Shown here: piece by piece, positions 22,511-36,100 of the stretch
How positions within the stretch are numbered: position 1 is the first letter of the stretch
Layout: each line of letters begins with the position of its first letter
DNA from: Eudromia elegans
Lineage: Eukaryota; Chordata; Aves; Tinamiformes; Tinamidae
Assembly: GCA_003342815.1 (NCBI GenBank)
Contig: PTEX01000145.1
Location: 1,580,201 to 1,644,200, forward strand
Direction of reading: 5' to 3'
Length of the DNA stretch: 64,000 nt
The notes under the pieces: model-generated
Databases searched by the model: none
The model's input: only the letters and a program-made list of their open reading frames with translations
What the model was told of the DNA's origin: nothing
Position numbers and translations under genes: made by a program

Positions 22511-25500
22511 AGTGCGATTTTTCAAAACATGGAATTCCTTAATTCAAAGATTAAAGCTGTAAATAGTTTTATTACCTTTCATCTCATGGCTTAAGTGGCC
22601 CATAAAACTGTGTGCAGTGTAAGTACAGATATTCCCCTGAAAAAATATTATTCCAGTGCATGCAAGATCTGTGCTTTTCAAACACCTCTTCTAACACTTG
22701 ACAACCACAGACTCACTCAGCTTCGAAATGGAGTTTACAGGAAAGTTATGTGTTTTGTACAAAATATTTTCTGCATAACTTTCCCTGCTATATATTATCA
22801 TGTGCCTCAACTTAGCTCTTTTGCATGTATTGAAAGCTGATGTCACATACTTGGGTGTCGGCAGGTTTGAAATCTACACTAAGTCTATCCATTGCTGCTT
22901 CCAACAAGAAGAGAGTGAGAAAATGGTAAGTTTGGAATGTATCTACCAAAGCATGGAATTGTTCAACTATCTTTTGCATGGAGAGGTACTGACCCATAAC
23001 CCCAAAATAATCAAAAGTCAGGAGCAAATTTATAATCATATCAGAACCTGATATGCCTTCAGTACTTCACAAGGCTTATGCAAGGTCAAAGCAATGATGT
23101 GGCATTTCTTCATATCAGACAATAAACACTGTTTCATATTCAACACAGGGTATGGAAGCCTCTTTCTGACCATAACAAGATATAAGACTGATGATACACA
23201 AAAGAAATTGTTAGCTATATTATAACAAGCTGAGGTAAGTGAGAAATAAGGAAACACAATAATCATTATTGTGATAAGAGAAGACGTAAAGAGAGGGCAG
23301 GATGAATATTCACTTCTGAATCTGAGCACAAGTAACTTGACATGTGAAGTTCTTTTGTTTTCATTGGCAGTACATCTCTGTATTGTTACATCTCTGTAGT
23401 CTAATATAAGACAATTATTTCATCGCTCCAGTTTGAAATCAGTTTTCTGAGACTTAGCAAAAATAATAAATTTGAAGAAAGTAATAAGCCTATTTGAACC
23501 TTTTCTTCTTGCCATTACTACAAGGTAACACTTCAGTTGAACTTTCCCTTTTCTAGTCAGAGACAGTTTAGAAACGCTCCATCTCCCATTTCTCAAATGA
23601 TTGTGTGGGTTTTTGTTTGTTTGTTTTTTGCTTAAGAAAACATGAAGATTAAACTACAGTCCACAGCATAAAGGACCGAGGGTAGAATTGGTAGAAATTC
23701 TCTAAAGAGAATTTAGTATAAATTGAATAAATTGGTCAGTGCGGGCAAAATTCTTTAATACCAGAAATGGACTCCGTGGTTATATACTAGAAAATCAGAG
23801 ATCCAGTTTCTCTCATAGCCTTCCAGAATACTCTTGACAGTTTTTGTGTGCACCTTCTGTCTACAAAGTGTACTGTAATTCTTTCCAGCTAGTGCTTACA
23901 ATTACTCTTCATTAAAAAAAAAAAAAAAAAGAAAAAAAGAAAAAAGGCAACAACAAAAAAGGAAGAATTGAAGGTCAGCATTAAATAAACCAAGAGTGCA
24001 CGATGTAATTGTCTGTGGTATACTAAAGACATTTTCACTAGAATTTTCAGCAGGACTTTTGCAGTATGTGCTGGATCTGCACTGCATTCTACAGAAATAG
24101 TACATTACTACTACACTGTTTCAGATCCCACTCAACCCCATGCCTTCTTAGGCTGTGGCTCTATAGACAACATGCATTTAGCTGGCATGATGCAAAGAAT
24201 CTTGCTTTGCAAAAAGAACAGTAAAGAAGTATATCTTACTATTCTCTTTATGATCCAACCAAAAACAGGATCTTGAGGGTCTCCTCCACTGGTTGGTAAA
24301 TACGACCAACACTGTCAGGATGCAACCACTGCTTGAAGATCTTTCTGAAATCCAGCATTAATTTGAAAATCCTGAAAATCATACTACTGTGAAATCATTA
24401 CAAAACAATGAAGAAAACCTATACTACTACTATATCTCTGCTCAGTTAAAATAACTTTATTAAAAATGAAGTTATAATATTGATATTCCATAATATTTAC
24501 CTTCTATTCCTACCCATTTCTCTGAATTTATACACACTTACATTACAATCCCATGTATGGCACATATCCCACATAATTCTCATCCTGTCAAAGTTGAAAT
24601 ATGGGACTCAGAAGAAATAACAGAGAATTAGAAAACACTAAAATGAAGGAGGCTTAAATTCTTTCACTTACAAATCTTTAAAAGAAGGAGAAAAAATCTC
24701 CTCGGCTTCATAATTCTTCATTCCTGATGTAAAAAATATGAATTTTAAAAAAGTGTGAATGTCAGATTTCGGTGGGAGGAAGGTAAAGACTGTAAGCTGG
24801 GCTGAAAGGGACAACTCTTATAACAAGGACATTTTATAGTGTGAGATAAGCAAAAAAGGAGTCACCTAAAGGCAAGTAGAAAAAAAAAAAGCAACGTCAA
24901 TTTTTGCATGGAAATATGATGCTGAAGCCACAGGTTTAGGAGCTAACACAGTACTACCTCAGTATATTAAAGAGTCTTATCCTCAGATCAGGTAACAGAC
25001 TTATATGAATTTGGTTCTTTTAGGAAAAGAAATAAAAATAAATTAATTCAGGACTCAGAAGATATTTTCTATCTTGGCTATTACTAGTACTATTTCCTTC
25101 TGAAAAAAAGTATTTTCTAAAATGCCAAATGTTGGTTGCTTTGCTCCCCCCACATTACTTAATCTGTAATTCTCTTTTATCATTGTTTACAATCACCTTT
25201 TGATATAAGAATGGAAATAATGCTTTGCTAATTGGGGCATCTTTTTGGGACACGACTTTTTGGAGGTGCACAGTGATTACTCTGAGTTTCTCTCCCTTTG
25301 AAACATAAATAGGGGAATTTACAACCAGGAAAAACTACAGAGGCTCCTCTTGGGAGAGGGAAGGCAAAATGCATGATCTTCTATGACAAATTAACATATT
25401 ATCCACTTGTGCTTATAGGAGGACAGCTGGAGCTTTTCCCTCTGGAAAAGGCTTAACAGTGGTGTTGGAGGTGGGTGGCATACAAATTTTGCTTCCTGCT

Positions 25501-28084
25501 TTAACAGTCCTGCTCACGAAAGACTCCAATGAAGGAAGCTGCAGGTCATAATTGGCCTTGTGTCTCTGCTAGTGCCAAAAAATAAAAGTCAGGTGGACAC
25601 CTTTTCCTTGTTAGACAAGGTGTATCTATGTCTTGGAAGAATTTCTGGAATGTGGACTCCTCATGGACTCAACCTTTAAGCTAGGATTTAAGAGACTTCT
25701 TAAGCCTATCACTTTAGCTACTACTCTGAAGTGAGAATGTGAAAATTTCAACTTACAGTTTGTTCTTCTCTGAAGATGCAGGGACAGTTTGTGATCACTT
25801 GATCACATCATCCAGGAAAAATCTAGACTGCAAAGCACAGGTTTTGTTTCCTGTAAATTCCACAATCATTTTGTGAGTAACATTCTGAAATCCAAGCAAA
25901 GATTAGCAGCTGTGCATTTAGAGAATTTACTCAGTTCTCAAATAAGCAAGAAAATATCCTCTACCTGAACATTTTATTTTCCTAATAATATGCAATAACA
26001 ATTGAAGGTAAATCTGCTGAGATCTTAAAGACACTATATAGAAGCAAGAAAACTGTTTTGCTCTCTATAGCGTCATGCTGTAAGACACTGAAAACATTAT
26101 AAAATAGTCAGATGACATTATGTTATTGTCTACTGAAACTCAAATTTCTTGTCAGAGAGCTTATACAAAAAAAAAATCTTTTTGAATCACAAAATGGTAC
26201 TAGATGTGTCCTAGATACTACTCTGACACCTAAAAATATCCCTAAAAATATCCCAAATTATTTAGGTCAAACACCTTAAAAATTACTCTGTCCTATGAAG
26301 GTAAGACAGTAGTACTACTAATGCTAATTCTGAGGAACACTTACAATCTATAAGACTTGGAAATGTTGAGGATAATGATTATATCAAGGTTATTTTTCTA
26401 CTGATTTTAAGTATACATTTTTCTTAAATATTAATTTAAAATAAGGCTCCTTTCTAACAAGTCTTAAAGTTATCAAAGAAAAGCTGCTGTTTGCAAGAGA
26501 TACCTGACCTTGAAAACTTGCGTTATGATGTTCACTTGACTTTGGTATTAGACCTTACCCAAGGAGACGCAACATAGTATAAAGGAATGAGTTTCTGCAG
26601 GTTATAAACAGAAAAGCTGTATTTCAAACTAGGCAGTCATTTGAAGTTTGCTTCAAAAATAATGAATGTTCCTTTTATATCTCCTCTCTTGACACCTCAA
26701 ATCATTTAAGTCAAAGAATTCCAGCAGTGTTGCTAGGAATACTGTACTGCTTTGCCTGCATAAACATTGACTTACGGCTAATTAACTATCATATAAAAGA
26801 AGAAAGACAAGTGCAGAAAGAGAGAGACTTTCTCAAAGTCACAGCCTGTGAAATATGAGATTGTAGTTCAGGAGGAGTGTAGCTGCTTTCTTAATATTAA
26901 TATTTAATTTTAATACTTTGGCTGTCACTTCCCTAAGTCTGTCCTGCTCAGTCCTTTATCCTTCTTTCAAATTCACTTCTGTCTTCATTCACATTTTCCT
27001 CCATGTTCTCATTTTTAAAACCATCTTACTCTGTTTCCTCATAATTCTGTTTACCTCTTTGGAGAAGATGATATGCTGAAAAATAATTTCGCAAACAACA
27101 AAACAAGCTATGTTCATTTCAAAACATGTACTTTTACAGGTAACAAACTCAACAGCTGCAAGTTATTGTCCCCTTCCTATTTGTTATGCTATGACCTCTC
27201 CACTTCATGAGGCTGAGAGTCCTCCTTATTTTGTAACACTCTTTCACATTTTTAAGGCTGCTTAACTCATGAGCTGTTTTCAATACCTTGCACTTCATAA
27301 GCTCAGAGATGGTAATGCTGGGAAGCATGAACTGCACTCATCTTGTTTGGAGACAAGCAGCTGGCTGTACAACAACTGAACTTCACCCCCAGGTTGAGGT
27401 AGCTGTGGGTTCAATCACCTGCAAACAGCTAGGCGAGAGAAAATGTTCAGAAACTTTAGTACTCTGCAAGGAAAATGTCAGCCCTCTACTCTCAAACCAG
27501 TATTTAAATTTTTTCTCGTACTGGCAAGAGTAGGAGTAATTTCACAAACCTAGTGCTCACACCAATGCACAAAGCTTGAGTAGGACAGAATTGCTTTTCA
27601 CATTCTATTGAGCTGTATGTCGGATAAGTAGGATATCAAGATCTTTGAAAAAAAACTTGTGACACAGTAGAATAGCAAAAACTATAAAGTATCTTTCAAA
27701 AACGTTTGTGCTACCAACTGGAATAGAATAAGAATTTGGTAGTTTGAGAGCTTTGCTATTCACCGGGTAGATAATATGTTCAAATATGTTTGTTACTGGT
27801 CTGCAAATACAGCTCAATTCTCATTCACACAGATGAAATTTTCATATGCAAATTGCTGCTAAAAGCAGTCAGGTTCCAATAAAGCAGCAATTTGGGATCT
27901 ATCTTATATGCACATTGTAGAATATGGATATTATTAAGCATATATGTATATCATATAAATACACACTGATTTATTATAAAAATACTCCTCAAAACATAAC
28001 GTTTAATCTGGCCCCAATATTCTTAGCCAACTTTTCTAGTACTTACTGCTGCAATGCAGAGAACTCCCATTCTTCGTAATTCAC

Positions 28085-28805
28085 ACAGCATGTGCAGGAC
28101 AACCAAGGGATCAAGGTCAGTCAACATGGATTCATTAAAGGCAGGTCCTGCCTGACCAATCAGACCTCCTTCTATGACCAGGTGACCACCTAGTGGATGA
28201 GGGAAACATTGGTGGACATGGTCTACTTAGACCTCAATAAGGCCTTTGACAGAGTCACCCCCTGCCTTCTCCTGGAGAAGCTGGCAGCTCCTGGCTTAGA
28301 CCAGTATACTCTTTGCAGGAGGCAGAATTGGCTGGATGGCCGGGCCAGGAGAGTGGTGGTGAATGGAGTTAAATCCAGCTGGTGACTGGCCATGAATGGT
28401 GTTCCCCAAGGGTCAGTGTTGGAGCTGGTCCTCTTTAATATCTTTATCAATGATCTGGATGAGGAGATTGAGTGCACCCTCAGCAAGTTTGCAGATGAAA
28501 CCAAGCTGGGAGGAAGAGTTGATCTGCTAGAGGGTAGGAAGGCTCTGCGGAGGATCTGGAAGGGCTGCATCATTGGTCTGAGGCCAATGGTATGGGGTTC
28601 GACAAGGCCAAGCGTTGGGTCACAACGCATTCGGTCACAACAATCCCGTGTAACACTATGGGCTTAGGGCAGCGTGGCTGGAGAGCTGCATGGCAGAAAA
28701 GGATGTGAGAGTGTTGGTCGAGAGCTGACTGAGCATGAGCCAGCAGTGTGCCCATGGAGCCATGAAGGCCAACGGCCTCATGGCTTTTATCAAGAGCAGT
28801 GTAGT
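28085..28805 (+). mobile_element. CR1 LINE fragment, reverse-transcriptase part, decayed
   Basis: Plus-strand frames encode DMVYLDLNKAFDRV (the RT motif with KAFD) and then [20 protein letters not shown], the next conserved RT block, followed by FADETK where an active copy has FADD. A stop codon separates the two parts (after GVKSSW at 28382-28384). The right end is in the segment that reads CAGTGTGCCC and AAGGCCAACGG. It is a dead, 5'- and 3'-truncated copy; the changed catalytic motif and the stop show it cannot make a working enzyme. Confidence 0.85.
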
Positions 28806-29040
28806 GAACTTTAGTTCAATACATGCAGAACTTTAAGCATACGAGCAATCCAGCTGCTACTGTTTTTCCCAGGATGAGAGTCTTAGAATAGAAGTGGCTT
28901 CTAAGATTGGGCTTCTGCCAAATTAATAGATTTTTTTTTGGAGAAAACATGGGCTGAAGGCCAAATAAGACAGCATGTATCACGCAGGTAATAGTACACC
29001 TCTTTACACTTGTTATCTTCCACTCCACCAATGGTTGTCT

Positions 29041-29083
29041 AAAAAAAAAAAAAAAAAAAATAAAAAAAAATAAAAAAAAAAAT
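29041..29083. repeat. A-rich tract
   Basis: Runs of A broken by single T bases, between two CR1 pieces of opposite orientation. It may be the tail of an inserted retroposed sequence, but no body was identified. Confidence 0.8.
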
Positions 29084-29214
29084 CCAACACCTGAAGGATG
29101 ATTTGGATGATTTTAGTAAGGACCTAGTTGAATCAAATGTGCAAGGCCTCTACTCCATGGATTTCAACATCATATGCACTTGGAGAGCCTTGAAGTTCAT
29201 AGAACTTGTAGACA

Positions 29215-29375
29215 GTTCATCTACACGTTTTTTTGAACACTGCCAGGGATGGTGACTCCACCACCTCCAGCCTGTTCCAATGCTTCACCATTCTTTCCAT
29301 GTGGAAATTTTTTTTAATGTCTAACCTGAACCTAGTGCATCTTGAAGCTATTTCCTCTTGTCCTAAAGATATCAT
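29215..29375 (-). mobile_element. CR1 LINE 3' fragment, minus orientation
   Basis: On the minus strand the piece translates as [19 protein letters not shown], the end of CR1 ORF2 ([19 protein letters not shown] type), preceded by a diverged match to AAGAGGAAAT and CTTGAAG sequence. The orientation is opposite to the RT fragment 400 bases away, so they are separate insertions or an inverted arrangement. Confidence 0.8.
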
Positions 29376-29789
29376 GTAATACTTTTCTATGTAACTATAA
29401 CCAAACATATGCATAACTAAATATGTTTAAAGAGAGCACTTTCTTCTGCTGTAATAACACAAAGTATTCAAGAAATTAACAAGTTCAAAATAGACTGGTT
29501 TGTGTACTTCAGATAATGACCCTGATTTACATTAATTTTAAGGTCTTGGACACAATGAATACATGCTGGCAGTTCCATTATGACAAGTAGGGTCAGCCAA
29601 AAAAGTAAAGTTATTCTTTTGCACAAGTATTTTCAAAAAGAACCAAAAATATATTGTATTACTTTTGTAATTAAAAAAAAAAAAAAAAGTGACACAGACT
29701 TAGCTACATTTCCTCAGCAGGAGTACTTTTTATTGCAGACAAAATGTTTCAAGCAACACAGGCACACATAGATAGTCACTGCTGCAATA

Positions 29790-29795
29790 TTTATT
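29790..29795 (-). terminator. Possible IQUB polyadenylation signal
   Basis: AATAAA on the minus strand, about 230 bases after the IQUB stop codon. Other AATAAA words lie nearby in this AT-rich DNA, so the choice is uncertain. Confidence 0.3.
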
Positions 29796-30022
29796 TGGAA
29801 TTGAAAAAGCTCATCAACAATATTATACTTTTAAAACAAGGTGGCTGTAAAATGTGAAATGCAGTTAATTGCAGAAATGCAGACTGGTCAAGATAAAATT
29901 ATTTTATCCTCACACATTTGTGTATGTAATTATTCAGGTATTGGTGAAGAAAAGACATTTTTAAATAAAAAGACATCAGGGAAATCATATTAATCGATAA
30001 TATGGTTAACATATCCTACAAG

Positions 30023-30187
30023 TTATGCTTTTGTACCAGGAATGGGCTTAGCTATTAAACATTCATTTGCATTAGCCTGATTGCCAGTCCTGTGCAAAAC
30101 GGATGCCATCGCTGGAATCTGAGCAAAGTGTTTTTTTGCCTGGATATGCTTACGGTTTATTCTGTGAATAAATACCGCTTCATATGC
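30023..30187 (-). CDS. IQUB: IQUB last coding exon
   Basis: 165 bases including the TAA stop. It encodes [20 protein letters not shown], matching FIHKIK-KHILAKNYF of mammals, then a diverged tail ending KPIPGTKA. The mammalian tail is somewhat longer. Acceptor TTTCCTTTCAG. Confidence 0.92.
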   Translation of the reverse strand, partial: AYEAVFIHRINRKHIQAKKHFAQIPAMASVLHRTGNQANANECLIAKPIPGTKA

Positions 30188-33100
30188 CTGAAAGGAAAGG
30201 AAATGCAAATTGCATTAAACACAATTAAAATAGCCAGCAATCTATATGCTGCTTTATATTTTACACAGTTTAAATAATGACTATTTAATGATTATGTCAT
30301 ATAATTTATTCATTAAAAATATGTAAGAAAATAAAATATTTAGCTGTTCTATACTGCTACTTTGCAGCGCATTACTAGAAACTACTGAAACTACTGATCA
30401 CTCCTTGTGAAATATTAACCACATCTTTAAAAGCAAAACAGCTGACATTTCTACCCATCCAAGACAAGATTCATTAACACCTCTTTATATAAAATCATTT
30501 TTACTTACCTTTGAAAAATAAAAAGGCAATGCTTAAATAACAATATTTGTAAGTGATGAATATAAGAAATCTCTGTGATAATACAATGATTATTTATTAT
30601 TAATAACTCATAGTACCTTGTAAATATTTAGTTGGAAAAAAAAAAACCCAACTTGCTATTTCTATTGCCATCATTATTAGAAAGAACAACTATTAAAGGA
30701 AGCAGTTAGGAGGACATTTAATTTCACTGAATGAAAGGCAACGATCCAACTCATAACATTCAATTTCTATTTTGTCTTATTTTTACTTATTTGATATTCA
30801 TTTCTTGAAACCAAGCTTTGGTCACCAGCCAAGGCAGAATACTCCTTGCTAGAGGTGGCTATATTTTTTTTGAAAGAAATAAATGAAAATAATTTGGAGC
30901 TTTCAAGTAGGCTTGCAAAGCCTTTCTCTTCCTTCTTTTTGGAATTTATACCACTGAGGTATGCTCAAAGCTGTGGTGCATGGCATGCATTATTATCAAC
31001 CTTCAGATGCTCAATGCCATCATATAGAAGCTGTTGTAAAAAACAGTATTTCAGACCTGTTAACAGTAAAGTTTGAAGGAAAATATTAGGAATAAAAAAA
31101 AGTAACTGTTCCTTTGGAAACTGTGTATAATGAGAAACAATATACAAGATTTAATTTACTTATAGTCATAGATGAAGTTTATTCACTTTTTGCTTTACAC
31201 TATACTTGAGTGATGTGAAAAGGCTGAAATATACTTTTCATATGTAGTTTAAGTTTCATTATTTGGGAAGAATTCAATGCTGAAAATAAATTTCAAGCTA
31301 ATCAAAAATGTTTCTATTTTAGTCAAGCAAAAATGAATAAAACCATTACTAGAAGTTATCATTCATATTTAAAACACGAGTATAAATTCGGGACATAATT
31401 AAGTTAATAGCATCTTTTGACTGTGACATCCAAAGTAATTAATCCAGATAAATGTTTAATCAGATCCTTTGCCAGCCAAAGAAGTTCTTCCCTCCACAAT
31501 GCCAGTAACATAAATCTGTGCATGCACAGATATGTTTCTAGGTTCACATTGCTTAAAGAGTTTTGCTGAGTGAAATTGAAAAGGAAGACTCAAAAAGGGA
31601 ATTTCCAGTTTGAAACAGATTTTTAATGCTTGCAAACACAGTAAGTTTCTGCTTGAAAGTCCAGTTCAAGTGTATATATATCATGGATGTCAGAATTCCA
31701 TTTCTTTTTAGAATTCTGTGACCGATTTATTTTGTCCCCAAAGCAAACCTTTCATTGACAGAGTAATTCATTTTCTCTGCCTGTTTAGTTCTCACATATT
31801 CTCTCAAGGCTTCCAAAAAGGTAGGTAATTAATGACAACAGAAATTGCATATGTAATACACACATACTCTGTTTGCAGTTGAATTAAGAACACCTTGAAC
31901 AAACAGACACTACACAACAAAAACCTTGAATCACTTCAATAAATCAGTAACCTAAGGAGAAAGGTTTAGTAATCCATTACTAAAAAGCAGTTTGCAGGAT
32001 TTGCTTGTGCCTTAGAAAGCTAAGTATTCTACCATATGATCTTCACTGGAGTGAGATATCTACTGGACTGCCATATCTAGATAGAAGATTTCTTTAAGAA
32101 TTTTTTTCAATTATTCCAACTGGGAACACTTTTTTGGAGACAGTTTTTACTGTCCCCTTACAAATTATAAGATTACACCTTCACTTACATGACAGCCCTA
32201 TAACGTAAATTCAGTCAATTTTTTAAATCAAAAATGCTTAAACTGTAAGCAAAGCACTATATATAACCACTCTGTTATTTAATGTCAAATTGATACTAGT
32301 AAACTAATTGGGAAAAAATATGTGTGAAATCACAGACATACAACTGCCATACAGTTTATGGTTAATGGTTTTCATCCAGGACATACAATTCTGAGACCAG
32401 CTGAAGGAACAGCCTAGGCATGGGACTGTCCTCAGAAAGTAGCAGCACAGATGAGATCATTTAGATTCTGTACTTCTGGAGGAAAAAATAGGGCAAGACA
32501 AAGTGTAGGAACATGCATGTGAGGTCCATTGTGTCAACTGCTCTCTGGATTAATGTCTGTTTTATTTAATTATGCAGATGCAATATTTAAATGTTCACAA
32601 AAGGCCACTCTAAATGTGAACAGCTATAAGCAATCTGTAATTTGAACAAATTTCATCAGATTCACTTAAAATATAACATAAATATTTAAAGAAACTCTAC
32701 CTCCTGAAGGTTGCACAGTTTAAGATGTGCATCTGCCTCATCTTTAGTCAACAGAATAGTGTTCCATGGAGACCACTCATGGCGCTTATCCCATCTGACC
32801 ATAACCAAATCATAGAGGTCATCACAGGCGCTAAGAGCTGACTGACAATCCCATATTTTCTCAACCATGTACTGCATATCTTGTACCTGGAATTGAAAAC
32901 AGTGATCAGAAAGATGCATGTTTAATTCTAAAGGAAAGTCTTGTAATCATGTAAGCATCCAAAGAAAGCTCCAGGTGAAACACAGTTCTATGCATATACC
33001 TTGGTTAATCACTTGGCTAAACAATGTCTAGATATACAGCACATTTTCCTTTAGTGTGGTGTGGCACTTATTTTTATGTTAATCAATAAATGAGTTATCA

Positions 33101-36100
33101 TTATGTGCTAAATTATGTTAAGTTTACATATAATCAGAATAATTTTGTCTGGAGAATATCGGAAATGAAGATGATAAAATCCCCAATCATGACTCACTGC
33201 CTACTTTGCTTTCTTCTTCTCCCTCTGCCTATAAAGAGTTTATTATGTACATGATACTGTTATGCATTTGACCTAATGAAGTTATCACATCACATAGTCA
33301 TGTAAAAGACACAAACAGTGGAAGGCCTGTCTGTAAAGGTCCTCTAGTGCAGAAAGGTGTGCAGATGCATTTTCCACATTGTTTAGGGTTAATTTAATTT
33401 ACTATTACACATCTGAAATCACTACTAATCATCAATTAAAAGGTGTCTCTTGAATGAAAAAAAGAAAAATACGTTAAGTCATGAATTGCCCCCAAATTTT
33501 GGTAAGGTTTTCTGTCACCCTCTTTAGTTCTTCTCTATGTTAGTTATGGAAAAAATATTAGAGGATTTTATCTATAGGAGACTCTGCAACACCAGAAACA
33601 TTAGCTACTTAATAGTAATACATACGATGAATACAGATGATGGTAAATAATTTATACAGTTAACATAATTAATGATTCTCACTCTTAATGAAGGAAAACA
33701 AGTAGCACCTCCAAACATAAATATTAACATTGAACAAGAACGTCAAAACCTCAGCTTCTTCATTTTTGCCTTATGAAAACATAAAATAATATAGTCATTT
33801 TACTAAGACAAATTCTTATCTGTGGTCTATAAATACTTTAAAACCATTATATCTTGAATGGCATTATAATGATGCAAACATTATTGTCGCTTTAATGATG
33901 ATGCCAATGTCTTCAAGCAACAAGATGGCCACTGCAGAACTAGAAAAAGAATTCTTAGCATCTGATTGATTGATCCATCAGCTAGACTTCCACTTTCTTT
34001 TACTGTATTGTTTGAAATCACTTTTGAAAGCACAGCTATACTTCCAGAACTTGAGAGCTTCCATACTACAGGAAGAAGTCCTGTACCATTTAGCCAATCT
34101 CTCTTATAAAGAACATATACAAAATAAAGGAAAAAAAATGTAACCAAAGTCACTAGGTTTCATTATTGGCAATGTTCTTTCAGATAGTACCTGAATTAAG
34201 TAAACAATTTTGGCGTCATCTTCATAATTGGCTTCAGATTCTCTGAGATTTGTTAGCATAAGTCTGTACTTCAGAAACACTTCTCTCTTCCGAGCCTCGT
34301 TATCGGTCTTACAACACAAACGACACCTGCCAACGGTGCGTGAACTAGCAGGAACAGCAAACTCGGAAGACGGCAAGTAATTTTGACAGCTCTGGCAGAA
34401 GTACACATTTTTATAAAGCTGTAAGGGATCCGGTGGAACCTAAAAATCAATTTTTTTTCAAAAAAAGAAAAGGTCAATTTATTACAGAACATCTGACTAC
34501 AACCAGTGTGTAATCCCAGGAGTATCAGGAATACATTTTACATATTTTTTTTTCCAAATAGTCTAATATTTAAATGTTAGCAATATTTATTTTAAAATAT
34601 CCACTAGATACTGTTTTTAAGAAAGACCAAAAGCAAACCTATCTTTTTATTCTACTTGTTAAAACCAGTCACATAAGTCATTCCCTTCATTCATGAACTA
34701 TATAAAGACCTCAAACATTCTCACCCAGTGCTGTTGCTGGCACATTTATGTATGCAGATAATCATCAACTTCTTTGCTTTAAATTGTTAACTTTCCAAAG
34801 TAATTTTTCAGTATTTTTTTCATTTAGAATCTGTCCTTAGTATCAAACTCTTTCCCATTCCCCTTCTCTGTCTTTAGTTTGCTGGCCCCTCTGTCAGACC
34901 GCGTTAACAGTAATATACCTTAAGTATTTTAGCAACTTCAGGGTTAAATTTTGGAGTTTTAATATACTGTAGAAATAAAGTACAAATTCTTTTCCTCAGC
35001 CCTTCTAAGTTGCATTCTTTCACATCTCTCATCATAAGATCGACTTCTCTGTCAATCAATTCTATTATTTCCTGTGTTAATTTACAATCGTGTTCCTGAA
35101 AGCACAGAAAAAGTACATGAATAAAAAATTATATAAAAAATTAACATAGATAGAAAAAAAAAAAAAAGACGGATTCCATGTAATTTATCTTTTTGTATGT
35201 TCACAAACAATACCAAAAAGAAAACAATACAAACAAACAAAAAGACCCCTTATTATCTTAGAAACATTGTGTTTCATGTACAAAACAGGACAATTTTAGA
35301 CTTCTACTCAAATTTCATAAATTTCATGTGTGGCCATTCTATCTAGTCTAATAAAACCAAAATCTTATACATTTTTCTGAACCGTTTCACTCTTCTTGGA
35401 AAACCAGTACTAATCAAAGAACCAGATTTTGCAAGTGTTTCATTTAATGTCTCCATTTAGAGAGACCTGATTAATGTTCCTTTTTATTTTTTTAACTCTT
35501 AAAAAAAGGTCAACAAAACCCAAGCCAAGTAATTTTCAAGAAAAAGAAAAAAAAAAAGAAAAAAAAAAAACACCCTGAGTGCTTATAGATTCTGCTTTCA
35601 AGTGGCAGGACTGTGGCTGTCAGACCCTGAATCAAAAGTGTGAGAAATGGTAAATCTAAAGGCCCTAAAGACTGAACATCTGAGATGAGACACAGGGCAC
35701 ATGTAAAAATTTCAGCTTCTAGTATCTCAAGTATTCTCAAGTATCTCCCTACAAAGTTTCATTTGAGTATGCAATAGCAGCTATTAAAAATACAAATAGT
35801 AGGCAAGTTAAAAAAAAAAAGAAACAAACATGGGGGACTTGATAATCAGAGTCTCCAAAGATGGATAACAACAGCTGAATGACGGTAAGTTCAGCGTTTA
35901 TTTATCCAAAGTAAAATGCTAATTTACATAAATTTGTTCAAAACAATACTGAGTTTTTTTAAGATGGGCAGAAGTTCATTAACTAGCAACATTCCCATTG
36001 CTGTACTGATTTTAGACTGAATTATTGCCAAAAACAACAACCAAGTATTCATGTGTTTATATAAGACCAGGAAGCTGCACCTTATTTTGATGCCAACAGC

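Larger units (their letters stand above)
22406..30022. other. Intergenic region between the ATP6AP1-like gene and IQUB
   Basis: 7.6 kb of AT-rich DNA. Apart from the CR1 pieces at 28085-28805 and 29215-29375, an A-run at 23913 and an A-rich tract at 29041-29083, I see nothing I can name. The untranslated first exon of the ATP6AP1-like gene may start just right of 22,406. Confidence 0.6.

Noticed and set aside
24240-24380. Minus-strand DFQINAGF after a TTTTCAG, similar to the QDFQIQAFN segment of ATP6AP1
   Set aside because: It is upstream of the gene's first coding exon, on the wrong side for a C-terminal exon, and the frame stops soon after. Chance or an unrelated remnant.
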